A stretch of DNA of 64,000 nt from Enterovibrio baiacu (lineage in GTDB: Bacteria > Pseudomonadota > Gammaproteobacteria > Enterobacterales > Vibrionaceae): assembly GCF_004120195.1 (NCBI RefSeq), contig NZ_SCHN01000005.1, positions 467,800 to 531,799 of the forward strand, written 5' to 3'. Shown here piece by piece: positions 46,215 through 56,809 of this stretch. Every line of letters begins with the position of its first letter. Positions within the stretch are counted from its first letter, which is position 1. The notes under the pieces were generated by a model. The model was not told the origin of the DNA. It did no database searches and saw only the letters and a list, made by a program, of their open reading frames with translations. The position numbers and the translations under genes were made by a program.

Positions 46215-46619
46215 TCAAGCGGGATGCACATAGTTCGATATCTCTATCAAATTGCCATCAAGGTCGCGAAAGTACAATGATTCAATCGCGCCTTGCGCCC
46301 CAGTGCGCGGCACTGGGCCTTCTTCAATGGCGACACCCTCGCGGCGTAAGTGTTGAGCCGCCTCGCTCAGCGGGGTGGACAAGATGAAGCATAAGTCAGC
46401 GCTTCCTGATTGGACATGGCGCGCATGGGGCAGGAACTCCGCGCCCTTTTGATGAAGGTTTATCTTTTGGTGGCCAACGTTCTGATGACCAAAGCTAAGC
46501 GCCGTTCGGCCATCACCAAAAGTAACGATGTTCATGCCAAGCACACGGTGATAGAAATCCGCAGAGGCATTAATATCCGCAACAGTAAGCACTAAATGGT
46601 CAAGATGACTGACTTTCAC
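46215..46619 (-). CDS. VOC-family protein (glyoxalase/dioxygenase fold), GTG start
   Basis: 134 residues from GTG 46619, which follows GGAGG at optimal spacing. A nearby ATG is in another frame and hits a stop at once. VOC features: SHLDHLVLTVADINASADFYHRVLGMNIVTFGDGRTALSFG and the final ESLYFRDLDGNLIEISNY, with His and Glu metal ligands. Similar proteins include fosfomycin-resistance-like and virulence-associated VOC proteins. The substrate is unknown. It follows another VOC gene by 28 bp. Confidence 0.82.
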   Translation of the reverse strand: MKVSHLDHLVLTVADINASADFYHRVLGMNIVTFGDGRTALSFGHQNVGHQKINLHQKGAEFLPHARHVQSGSADLCFILSTPLSEAAQHLRREGVAIEEGPVPRTGAQGAIESLYFRDLDGNLIEISNYVHPA

Positions 46620-46647
46620 ATGGCCTCCAATGAATGATGTGGCGCTC

Positions 46648-47070
46648 TTAAACACGTCGAGAAGCCATTGGGTGTTCAGGCGTTAGCTGCAGAAGATCCC
46701 AGCGATTACCATAGAGATCTTCAAACACGGCCACCGTGCCATAATCCGCCTCCATAGGTTCGCGGATAAAATGCACGCCCTCTTCACGCATTCGGTTGTA
46801 GTCGCGCCAGAAATCATCCGTAGAAAGAAATAGGAACACACGGCCACCTGCTTGATTACCGATGAAGGTGCTTTGCTCTTCGTTAGAAGCTCTTGCAAGT
46901 AATAGTGTCATGCCATTCGAACCCGGTGGAGAAATGACGACCCAACGCTTATCCTGTTCTGGCTGGTAAGTATCTTCCACCACCTCAAACTTCAACTTAT
47001 TGACGTAGAACTCGAGTGCCTCGTCGTAGTCTCTCACCACAATCGCGACGTGGATCAGCGCTTGTTTCAT
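46648..47070 (-). CDS. VOC-family protein
   Basis: 140 residues from ATG 47070 (GAGAGGAATAGC upstream); the 10-residue extension is not needed. The fold is ALIHVAIVVRDYDEALEFYVNKLKFEVVEDT ... VAVFEDLYGNRWDLLQLTPEHP, a typical glyoxalase-like half. It is the first of two VOC genes in a row, and both may act on related small molecules. The pair shares the fold but little close identity. Confidence 0.83.
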   Translation of the reverse strand: MKQALIHVAIVVRDYDEALEFYVNKLKFEVVEDTYQPEQDKRWVVISPPGSNGMTLLLARASNEEQSTFIGNQAGGRVFLFLSTDDFWRDYNRMREEGVHFIREPMEADYGTVAVFEDLYGNRWDLLQLTPEHPMASRRV

Positions 47071-49986
<2,916 letters not shown>

Positions 49987-50039
49987 GGAAACGTCCTTTA
50001 AGACGTAGCGATCTCATCCCAATGTCGCTTGCTATCCAA

Positions 50040-50075
50040 AGAGCTCGAACCCAGGTTGGTCGAGCTCTTTTTTTG
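50040..50075 (+). terminator. Rho-independent terminator of katG
   Basis: Stem AGAGCTCG/CGAGCTCT, 13-nt loop with inner pairing, followed by eight T. Confidence 0.88.
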
Positions 50076-50102
50076 TCTTGCAGGCTGCAAAATGAATCCA
50101 CG

Positions 50103-50126
50103 AAAAAACCAGCCTCTCGGCTGGCT
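50103..50126 (-). terminator. Terminator of the TRAP/monooxygenase operon
   Basis: GC-rich stem CCAGCC/GGCTGG with a 4-nt loop and six T on the minus strand, 33 bp after the DctP stop. Confidence 0.9.
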
Positions 50127-50158
50127 TTATGCAGATAACGCAACAGCTGCTTAGGCAG

Positions 50159-51247
50159 TTACATCAAATCCGCTTTATCATCCGCAGCGATTTTCGCTTT
50201 GGCTTTATCAGCTTCAGCTTGCAAAAGATCAAACCACTTCTTGCCATCATCTACGTTCTCTTGGAACCAGGTGTACACAGGCGCAGCCGCTTCTTGGAAC
50301 TTGGCTTTGTCTGCTGGCGATGGCACATAAAGCTTACCGCCTGATTTTTTGAAGGCTTCATACGCCGCGATAGACTTACGCTTCGGAGATGCAAACGTTG
50401 CTTGTTGTAACGCACGGAAGCCATCAACGATCACTTTGCGTTGCTCAACAGGCATGTCCAAGAACACTTCGTTATTCATGTACCAAAGCGCTGACATGTA
50501 GGCGTGACCATCAAGCGTGACATATTTCAGGCCCGCTTCTGGAAATTTCATGCCCATGATGTCGGTGATGCCGTTTTTAGATCCTTCAACCACGCCTGTT
50601 TGGAAAGATGTGTAAAGCTCTGGCCATGGGATTGGCGTAGGGCTTGCGCCCAGCGCTTTAACAAGTTCTTGCGGCAAATCAGCTACCACGGTACGGATTT
50701 TCAACCCTTCCATGTCGCTTGGCTGTTTTACCGTACGCTTGGTATTAGCAAAGTTACGCCAACCGCCCGTGTTACCAATCGCCATCAAACGCAATTTATT
50801 GTCAGTATCCGCGAGGATTTCTTTACGCAGCTCACGCACGAAATCACCCTGAAGCACGGCTTCAGCAGTGCGATCATCAGGCAATACATACGGCAGATCC
50901 AACACTTGGATATACGGGAACATGTTCGCCGCACCACCAGAGGTTGAAATATAAACATCAACAGAGCCATCTTCTACCGCTTGAATACACTCGGTGCCGT
51001 TGCCGCAAAGTTGGGTACCAATGAAAAGGTCGACTTTAATCTTGCCGTTTGAGTGTGATTCCACGAAGTCTTTGAAGACAACAAGACCATCATAATCTTC
51101 ATCGTTTTCGTTCGAATTCGCGACAGCACGAAGGTTAAAATCAGCGGCCATTGTTGGCGCGGTCATTGCCATTGTCGACATGACAGCAGCCAGTCCGAGA
51201 GCACTTCCTTTCAATGCTTTATGCATTGTTTTTACTGTTGTTTTCAT
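50159..51247 (-). CDS. TRAP transporter substrate-binding protein (DctP family)
   Basis: 362 residues with a signal peptide (ALGLAAVMSTMAMTAPTMAA). TRAP SBP features: GNTGGWRNFANTKRTVKQPSDMEGLKIRTV, with the conserved Arg that binds the ligand acid group in GLKIRTV, then PTPIPWPELYTSFQTGVVEGSKNGITDI. TRAP binding proteins almost always bind organic acids, including sulfonates, which suits the monooxygenase genes in the same operon. It is the last gene, after DctM. Inferred ligand: a sugar sulfonate such as sulfoquinovose or its glycoside. Confidence 0.92.
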   Translation of the reverse strand: MKTTVKTMHKALKGSALGLAAVMSTMAMTAPTMAADFNLRAVANSNENDEDYDGLVVFKDFVESHSNGKIKVDLFIGTQLCGNGTECIQAVEDGSVDVYISTSGGAANMFPYIQVLDLPYVLPDDRTAEAVLQGDFVRELRKEILADTDNKLRLMAIGNTGGWRNFANTKRTVKQPSDMEGLKIRTVVADLPQELVKALGASPTPIPWPELYTSFQTGVVEGSKNGITDIMGMKFPEAGLKYVTLDGHAYMSALWYMNNEVFLDMPVEQRKVIVDGFRALQQATFASPKRKSIAAYEAFKKSGGKLYVPSPADKAKFQEAAAPVYTWFQENVDDGKKWFDLLQAEADKAKAKIAADDKADLM

Positions 51248-51334
51248 ACTTCACCTTTCACATCCGTGGATAGCCAGTCGAACACTGACCTTGTTAAGGC
51301 GAGAACGTCAGTTCTCCGTTGCTTACAAACCCAC

Positions 51335-52621
51335 TCACGCCAAGCCTAACCACTGCGGGATAGTCATAGACAGAGCCGGGAAAAACGTAATCAGGAATAT
51401 CACCAATACTTCGACTGCCAAGAACGGCAAAATGGCACGGGAGATGGTTTCCACTTTTTCACCAGACACGCTTGAGGCGACAAAGAGCACGAGGCCCATC
51501 GGCGGCGTCGCAAGGCCAACCGTTAAATTGACGCTCATGATGATGGCGAAATGCACTGGGTCAATGCCCAAGCTAATAAAGACGGGAGCCAGAATTGGAC
51601 CCAGAATAATGATGGCAGGACCGGCATCGAGGAACATGCCGATCACAAAGAGTAAGATATTGATCAAGAAGAGTAAGATCAGTGGATTATCACTGATGCC
51701 CAGCGTGAATTCCGCCATGGCCTCTGCGGCATGAGAAAGTGATACCACGGTTTTGAATGCCAACGCCGCGCCCACCAGCAAGAGGATCACTGCGGATGAT
51801 TTCGCACTGCTTGCGAAGATATCAGGAATGTCTTTCAGCTTGACGGTCTTTAGCACGAACATGCCCACCAACAAGGTATACACCACCGCAATCGCCGATG
51901 CTTCTGTCGGGGTAAAAATACCGCCTAAGATGCCACCCAAAATGATCACGGGTGTGAGCAATGGCCAGAAGGCATTTTTCGTCGCCACACCGCGCTCTCG
52001 CCACGTGGCTTTTTCGCTCGCAACAGGCAGATTCTGGCTTTTTGCCATTAGTGCTATCAGCAGCATCAAACCGCCACCGATCAACATGCCCGGTACCACT
52101 CCTGCAGCAAACAGCGCTGCCACAGAAATCTCCATGGTATAGGCGTAGATAATCATGATGCCAGAAGGCGGAATGATCGGGCCAATCACGGACGAAGCCG
52201 CCGTAATCGCCGCCGCAAATTTTCGCGAGTACCCGTTCTTTTCCATGGCAGGGATCATCATGGAACCGATCGCCGATGTATCTGCCACTGCTGAACCCGA
52301 TAGTCCCGCAAACAGCATGCTCGACATGACGTTCACATGTGCCAAACCGCCACGTACATGGCCAATGAGAGACTGAGAAAAGCTCACCAAGCTGAGTGTG
52401 ATACCGCTTCGATTCATCACCTCGCCCGCTAACATAAAGAAGGGGATCGCCATTAATGGGAAGGAATCAATGCCGTTATAAATATTGCGGAACAGCAAAG
52501 GAATATCGCGATCCATGCCTTCTGCATACAGCATTAAGCCCGGCGCGGTCAGCAGGGCAAAAAACACTGGCATGCCAAGCATGAGGATCAGTAAAAACAG
52601 AGGTAAAAACAGGATTAACAT
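51335..52621 (-). CDS. TRAP transporter large permease (DctM)
   Basis: 428 residues, about 12 membrane helices. DctM signatures: PLMAIPFFMLAGEVMNRSGI, GLSGSAVADTSAIGSMMIPAM, ASSVIGPIIPPSGIMIIYAY and ATPPMGLVLFVAS. It uses the sodium gradient to import substrate delivered by DctP. It is separated from dctQ by 91 bp and from dctP by 87 bp, within the same operon. Confidence 0.94.
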   Translation of the reverse strand: MLILFLPLFLLILMLGMPVFFALLTAPGLMLYAEGMDRDIPLLFRNIYNGIDSFPLMAIPFFMLAGEVMNRSGITLSLVSFSQSLIGHVRGGLAHVNVMSSMLFAGLSGSAVADTSAIGSMMIPAMEKNGYSRKFAAAITAASSVIGPIIPPSGIMIIYAYTMEISVAALFAAGVVPGMLIGGGLMLLIALMAKSQNLPVASEKATWRERGVATKNAFWPLLTPVIILGGILGGIFTPTEASAIAVVYTLLVGMFVLKTVKLKDIPDIFASSAKSSAVILLLVGAALAFKTVVSLSHAAEAMAEFTLGISDNPLILLFLINILLFVIGMFLDAGPAIIILGPILAPVFISLGIDPVHFAIIMSVNLTVGLATPPMGLVLFVASSVSGEKVETISRAILPFLAVEVLVIFLITFFPALSMTIPQWLGLA

Positions 52622-52712
52622 TTACAACCACTTCCCTATGTTGAGCAGGGGCTGAGACAAGGCGCTTGCCTCAAATTACCCTTCGACGCGCCAAGATTGA
52701 TGGCAGTCGTCG

Positions 52713-53258
52713 TTATCCTTTTTCCGCATTCGCGCCGATGGATGCTGCTTCATCACGCGCTTTATCGTCAGGCAATAAAGCACGAAGAAACAGTTCGATA
52801 TTTGCCAACAACATGCTGCCAAAGCACACGGGCATCGCGAGGTAAATCCATGCGCGTTTCAATGGAAACGACGCAGCGCGGGTACGAAACCCGCGATCAA
52901 AAAACTCAAGGGCGACGACAAAAAGTTGAACCAACACGGCAAACGCCAACACGATAAGGAAGAGTTTGATCCAACGGCTAATGCTGGCGGGCAAGTAGTT
53001 ATGGATCATATCGATAGAGACAAACATGCCCTTTCGATAAGCATCACCCGCGACCAGCGCCATCATCCAAATCATCAATGCGCGCGCGACTTCTTCCGGC
53101 CAAGGCAAAGCGGAATTGAACACGTAGCGACACACCACTTGAAGCAAAATGCTGCCGACCATTAACGCCACCAACACCCAAGCGATCGATGAGCCAATCT
53201 TCCCAATGCGATCGTTGATCGCGGAAATTGCGGTTAAACTCGTCGTCAAAAATGCCAT
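52713..53258 (-). CDS. TRAP transporter small permease (DctQ)
   Basis: 181 residues with four membrane helices and the DctQ block NSALPWPEEVARALMIWMMALVAGDAYRKGMFVSIDMI. Its ATG overlaps the stop of the flavin reductase gene (TAATG), so transporter and enzymes are translationally coupled. It works with DctM. Confidence 0.93.
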   Translation of the reverse strand: MAFLTTSLTAISAINDRIGKIGSSIAWVLVALMVGSILLQVVCRYVFNSALPWPEEVARALMIWMMALVAGDAYRKGMFVSIDMIHNYLPASISRWIKLFLIVLAFAVLVQLFVVALEFFDRGFRTRAASFPLKRAWIYLAMPVCFGSMLLANIELFLRALLPDDKARDEAASIGANAEKG

Positions 53259-53734
53259 TAAGCCACTTCTCCTACACGACCAAATCGGCTTTGTTCAAAC
53301 ACCAAGCCTGACCCTTCACGGCCAGAGCTAAAGTCGGTGACTTTTCCCAACATGATGTCGTGGTCGCCTGCTGCCACCACACCATGCATGTCGCAATCAA
53401 ACCATGCAACAGCACCCGAAATGATGGCGCGTCCACTTGGCGCACGCTCAATCTCGACATCACTGAAACGTTCTTCGTGGCTGCCGCGGCAAAACTTCAT
53501 CGCCAAATCAGAATGCTCAACCGCAAGAACACTCACGGTGTAACCTCCCGACTCGAGGATCGGCGCTTTTGACGACGACCCACTGTTTAAGCTCCACAGC
53601 ACGATGGCAGGTTCAAGCGAGACAGAGTTGAACGATGAACAGGTCAGCCCGTAATCTTCGCCTTCATGGCGCGCGGTGATCACGGTTACGCCTGTAGCAA
53701 AGCGCCCTAATGCGTTTCGTAATTCCTTACTCAT
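53258..53734 (-). CDS. Flavin reductase supplying FMNH2 (SmoA/HpaC-like)
   Basis: 158 residues with the short-chain flavin reductase fold. LRNALGRFATGVTVITARHEGEDYGLTCSSFNSVSLEPAIVLWSLN is the flavin-binding region, and GDHDIMLGKVTDFS the closing motif. It should reduce FMN with NAD(P)H and hand it to the monooxygenase two genes upstream. Its start overlaps the aldo-keto reductase stop by 4 bp and its stop overlaps dctQ. The same trio of enzyme types occurs in sulfolytic sulfoquinovose clusters (SmoA, SmoB, SmoC). Confidence 0.88.
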   Translation of the reverse strand: MSKELRNALGRFATGVTVITARHEGEDYGLTCSSFNSVSLEPAIVLWSLNSGSSSKAPILESGGYTVSVLAVEHSDLAMKFCRGSHEERFSDVEIERAPSGRAIISGAVAWFDCDMHGVVAAGDHDIMLGKVTDFSSGREGSGLVFEQSRFGRVGEVA

Positions 53735-54633
53735 GCCACTTCCTCCCCGGCAGCTGCCGTTAAGAGTTCAAACCATGTTTCTCGGTCAATGCTCACCTTC
53801 AGTGCATCACTCGCGGTACGAATACGGGCCAGATTGTTGGTGCCAACCACCGGCAAAATGCCCGCTGGATGTGCCAATAACCAAGCAACCGCTACCGCAT
53901 CAATGCCTACGCCAAAACGCGCCGCTTCACGTTGCAGCAATGGCTTCACGCGCTGCGCGGCTTCGCCATTACCAAACAACTCACCGCCCGCAAGCGGTGA
54001 CCATGCCATGGGCTTAATGCCGTGTTGCTGCATAAACGCCAAGGTGCCATCAGTAAAACTGTCACGGGCAAGCAAACTCATTTCAACTTGGTTCGTCACC
54101 AATGGGTTTTTCATGCCAGATTGGAGTAAATCCCAGTCCCAGCGTTTGAAATTCGATACCCCAACGCCTTTCACCAATCCCTCATCAATCAAGGCATCCA
54201 GCGCTTGCCCAGTGGCATGGTGATCCATGAAAGGATCGGGACGGTGAATCAAAAGCAAATCAAGGTGATCGGTATTCAGGTGTTTTAACGAATTATGTAC
54301 TGACGTTCGGATGTGTTCTGGCGAGGTGTCGTAATACTTCACTCGACGATCGGCGTATTTGTCAGACAGCAACATGATGTCGCATTTGCTCACGAGCTGG
54401 ATTTGATCACGCAGTGACGGCGTTTTCGCCAACACTTGACCAAACACCGCCTCACATTCGTAATCGCCGTAAATATCCGCATGATCAAACGTGGTGATGC
54501 CTTGCTCTAAACACGCATCCACTTTCGCGCGAACGTTCGCTTCTGAGGTATCAGCATCGTCGGCTAGACGCCAAGCGCCATACACAATGCGGCTAAAAGC
54601 GGGTAAAGCATCGTTCAGTTGGGTGTACTTCAT
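53731..54633 (-). CDS. Aldo-keto reductase, YdhF/SmoB-like
   Basis: 300 residues from ATG 54633, whose A is shared with the monooxygenase stop (TAATG). The longer frame to 54753 lies inside that gene and is rejected. The AKR tetrad is visible: Asp and Tyr in TFDHADIYGDY, Lys in LVSKCD and His in LLLIHRPDP. The segment SRIVYGAWRLADDADTS and the TDHLDLLLIHRPDP stretch resemble what I remember of SmoB, which reduces 6-oxo-glucose to glucose after desulfonation. That substrate is inferred from the operon. Confidence 0.88.
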   Translation of the reverse strand: MKYTQLNDALPAFSRIVYGAWRLADDADTSEANVRAKVDACLEQGITTFDHADIYGDYECEAVFGQVLAKTPSLRDQIQLVSKCDIMLLSDKYADRRVKYYDTSPEHIRTSVHNSLKHLNTDHLDLLLIHRPDPFMDHHATGQALDALIDEGLVKGVGVSNFKRWDWDLLQSGMKNPLVTNQVEMSLLARDSFTDGTLAFMQQHGIKPMAWSPLAGGELFGNGEAAQRVKPLLQREAARFGVGIDAVAVAWLLAHPAGILPVVGTNNLARIRTASDALKVSIDRETWFELLTAAAGEEVA

Positions 54634-55790
54634 TACTTTCTTTCTCCCACACCCAAAGGTGTTGCTGGTGTTGTTGCTGGCACGCGGCCATATTCTTCTG
54701 GCATTGAACAGGTTTTCAGGTGTGGCAGAATTTTCTGGCCCACGATCTCGCATTCATCTTTGTGCGGGTATCCCGAGAAAATAAACGCGCGAATCCCCAT
54801 TTTTTGGTATTCCTCAATTTTGGTCAGCACTTGGTCGACACTGCCCACCAACGCCGCACCACACCCTGAACGCGCACGGCCTACGCCCGTCCAAAGGTTC
54901 GATTCGGTATAACCAAACTGGTCTGCGCCTTCACGCTGCTTCGATTGAAGCGCCACGCCAAGGCTGGTTGCGTCTAACGCACGCTCTTTGATCGAGCGAC
55001 CAAATTCATCATCAAGTTTAGAAACCAATGACTCTGCATATTCTTTAGCTTCTGCTTCGGTATCACGCACCACCATGTGAACTCGCAATCCGTAATCCAA
55101 GGTGCGATTGTGGCGTTGTGCCACTTCATTCACCGCGCGCATGCGATTCGCTAACATGTCTTGGGTTTCCGGCCACATCAGGTAGACATCACACTCGGAA
55201 CCGCACAGCTCTAACGCATCTGGCGAGTAACCGCCGAAATACAGCAGCGGGCCGCCATTTTGTTGATAAGGACGCACCGGATCTGTCGACAAATCGCTCA
55301 AGTTGTAAATCTCGCCTTGGAAGCGGATTTCATCTTGCGTCCATGCTTGGCGCAGGATCTCAACCACTTCTTTCGAACGGCGGTAGCGAAACGCGCTGTC
55401 TTCTTTCTGGCCGGGGAAATCAGAGGAAATCACATTCAGGGTGAGTCGCCCTTTCATGATGTGATCGAGTGTCGCCACCGAGCGTGCCAACATCGCAGGG
55501 TGAACTTCACCACAGCGAATCGCAGCCAACAGGTTAATGCGCTCAGTCAATGGTCCCATCGCCGACGCGAAGGTCATGGTGTCTTGCCCTACTTGGTAAG
55601 ACGAAGGACATAAAATATTACGAAAACCCTGCTTTTCAGCGGTGAGCACAATGTCTCGCGTGTTTTCCCAATTACTTCTCAAATTGCCATCTGGCACACC
55701 TAGATAGCGATAGTCATCACTGCAAATTGGTGCAAACCATGACACTTCCGATGCGTCTAACCCTGCACTTGTGATGGGCACTACACTCAT
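54633..55790 (-). CDS. SsuD-type FMNH2-dependent sulfonate monooxygenase, candidate sulfoquinovose monooxygenase
   Basis: 385 residues from ATG 55790 (GGGAG upstream); a 21-residue extension lacks support. It has the bacterial luciferase-like TIM barrel of SsuD: the Arg-His pair in YGLRVHMVVRDTEAEA, the loop Arg in NLWTGVGRARSGCGAALVGS, and Tyr in FSGYPHKDECEIVGQKILPHL, all matching active-site positions of alkanesulfonate monooxygenase. The SsuD Cys54 position is not Cys here. Known chemistry: FMNH2 and O2 split the C-S bond, giving an aldehyde and sulfite. First gene of the operon. With AKR and flavin reductase beside it, sulfoquinovose is the favoured substrate. Confidence 0.85.
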   Translation of the reverse strand: MSVVPITSAGLDASEVSWFAPICSDDYRYLGVPDGNLRSNWENTRDIVLTAEKQGFRNILCPSSYQVGQDTMTFASAMGPLTERINLLAAIRCGEVHPAMLARSVATLDHIMKGRLTLNVISSDFPGQKEDSAFRYRRSKEVVEILRQAWTQDEIRFQGEIYNLSDLSTDPVRPYQQNGGPLLYFGGYSPDALELCGSECDVYLMWPETQDMLANRMRAVNEVAQRHNRTLDYGLRVHMVVRDTEAEAKEYAESLVSKLDDEFGRSIKERALDATSLGVALQSKQREGADQFGYTESNLWTGVGRARSGCGAALVGSVDQVLTKIEEYQKMGIRAFIFSGYPHKDECEIVGQKILPHLKTCSMPEEYGRVPATTPATPLGVGERK

Positions 55791-55952
55791 TGTCCAATCT
55801 CCCGCTCTTTTTCTTTTTAAACTCAATTGACGCACACCGAAAGTGCTTAACAATCAGCACCTAACGCTCCATGCGAAAACACTCAAAAGGTAAATGATTA
55901 GTGAATGATTTGTTAAATAATGCTATAAGATAAATAGGAAAAGTAAATCAAT

Positions 55953-55979
55953 GCTGAATGAATTTGATATTGATTCAGC
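55953..55979. promoter_or_regulatory. Inverted repeat in the monooxygenase/gntR divergent region
   Basis: Arms GCTGAAT and ATTCAGC are separated by 13 bp in the shared promoter region. A possible second operator or half-site pair. Confidence 0.3.
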
Positions 55980-55986
55980 CAATAGA

Positions 55987-56004
55987 TATCGCTATTGAGC
56001 GATA
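55987..56004. promoter_or_regulatory. Candidate GntR operator TATCGCT-N4-AGCGATA
   Basis: A perfect 7-bp inverted repeat with a 4-bp spacer, 45 bp before the gntR start and about 200 bp before the monooxygenase start. Size and symmetry fit a HutC-type GntR dimer site, so it is a candidate autoregulatory operator. Confidence 0.45.
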
Positions 56005-56049
56005 ACTCATTAAATTTAAAGTATTTATCAATTTCGAGAATTTTTAGAA

Positions 56050-56757
56050 ATGAGTGAATCAACCCGATTACCCCTGTTCATTCAAATCAGCGAGTTGTTG
56101 CACAGAGAGATCACAGCGGGCTATTGGCTGCCAGGCGAGCGATTGCCAACGGAAGCAGAATTGTCAAAAAAGCTAGGGGTTGCGACAGGAACACTCCGCA
56201 AAGCACTCGCCGAATTGGAAAACAAAGGGCTTTTAGAGCGAAAACAAGGTTCTGGCACCTACGTAAAAGAAACATTGAGTGACAATGCCATTTACCACTT
56301 TTTTCGGTTAGAACTGCAAAGCGGCGGCGGGTTGCCGAATGCTGATTTTCTTAGCGTGGAGAAAATGCAGAACACCTATGTGGCCTCTTTACTGAGCCTG
56401 CCTTCGAATGCGCCATTGTGGCGATTTCGCCGTTTGCGTCGCCTCGATCAAAAACCTGCGGCGGTTGAAGAAATTTGGATCGATGGGCGACACCGCACTG
56501 CCATCGATCCGCAAGAATTGGTGGAATCACTTTACGTGTATTACCGCGAGAAATTAGGTTTTTGGATCTCCCGCGTTCAAGACAGCATCACGGTCAGTAA
56601 CGTGCCTGATTGGAAACCCAAAGAATTTGAATTAGCTGAAGGAACGCCATGTGGCTATATAGAACGGCTAAGTTGGTCAAACCGAGACCGCATCGAAGAA
56701 GTCTCATTCACTTGGTTTGACCCTCACACGGTGCGTTACGCCGCACGATGGTCTTAA
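56050..56757 (+). CDS. GntR-family regulator, HutC/UTRA subfamily
   Basis: 235 residues. N-terminal winged helix (LFIQISELLHREITAGYWLPGERLPTEAELSKKLGVATGTLRKALAELENKGLLERKQGSGTYV) and a C-terminal UTRA ligand domain (~90-233, ending EEVSFTWFDPHTVRYAARW). UTRA regulators bind small sugar phosphates, acids or similar inducers and are usually repressors. It diverges from the monooxygenase operon and is followed by the Gfo/Idh gene, so it likely represses both until the sulfonate or a product appears. Confidence 0.9.
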   Translation: MSESTRLPLFIQISELLHREITAGYWLPGERLPTEAELSKKLGVATGTLRKALAELENKGLLERKQGSGTYVKETLSDNAIYHFFRLELQSGGGLPNADFLSVEKMQNTYVASLLSLPSNAPLWRFRRLRRLDQKPAAVEEIWIDGRHRTAIDPQELVESLYVYYREKLGFWISRVQDSITVSNVPDWKPKEFELAEGTPCGYIERLSWSNRDRIEEVSFTWFDPHTVRYAARWS

Positions 56758-56809
56758 AAGACAGTCGTGCTTAACGACACTTTTCCCAATTTTTCATAAG
56801 GACAATGCA

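Noticed and set aside
54634..54753. Extended N-terminus of the aldo-keto reductase
   Set aside because: The extension lies inside the monooxygenase coding sequence and lacks AKR features; the TAATG overlap gives the natural start at 54633.
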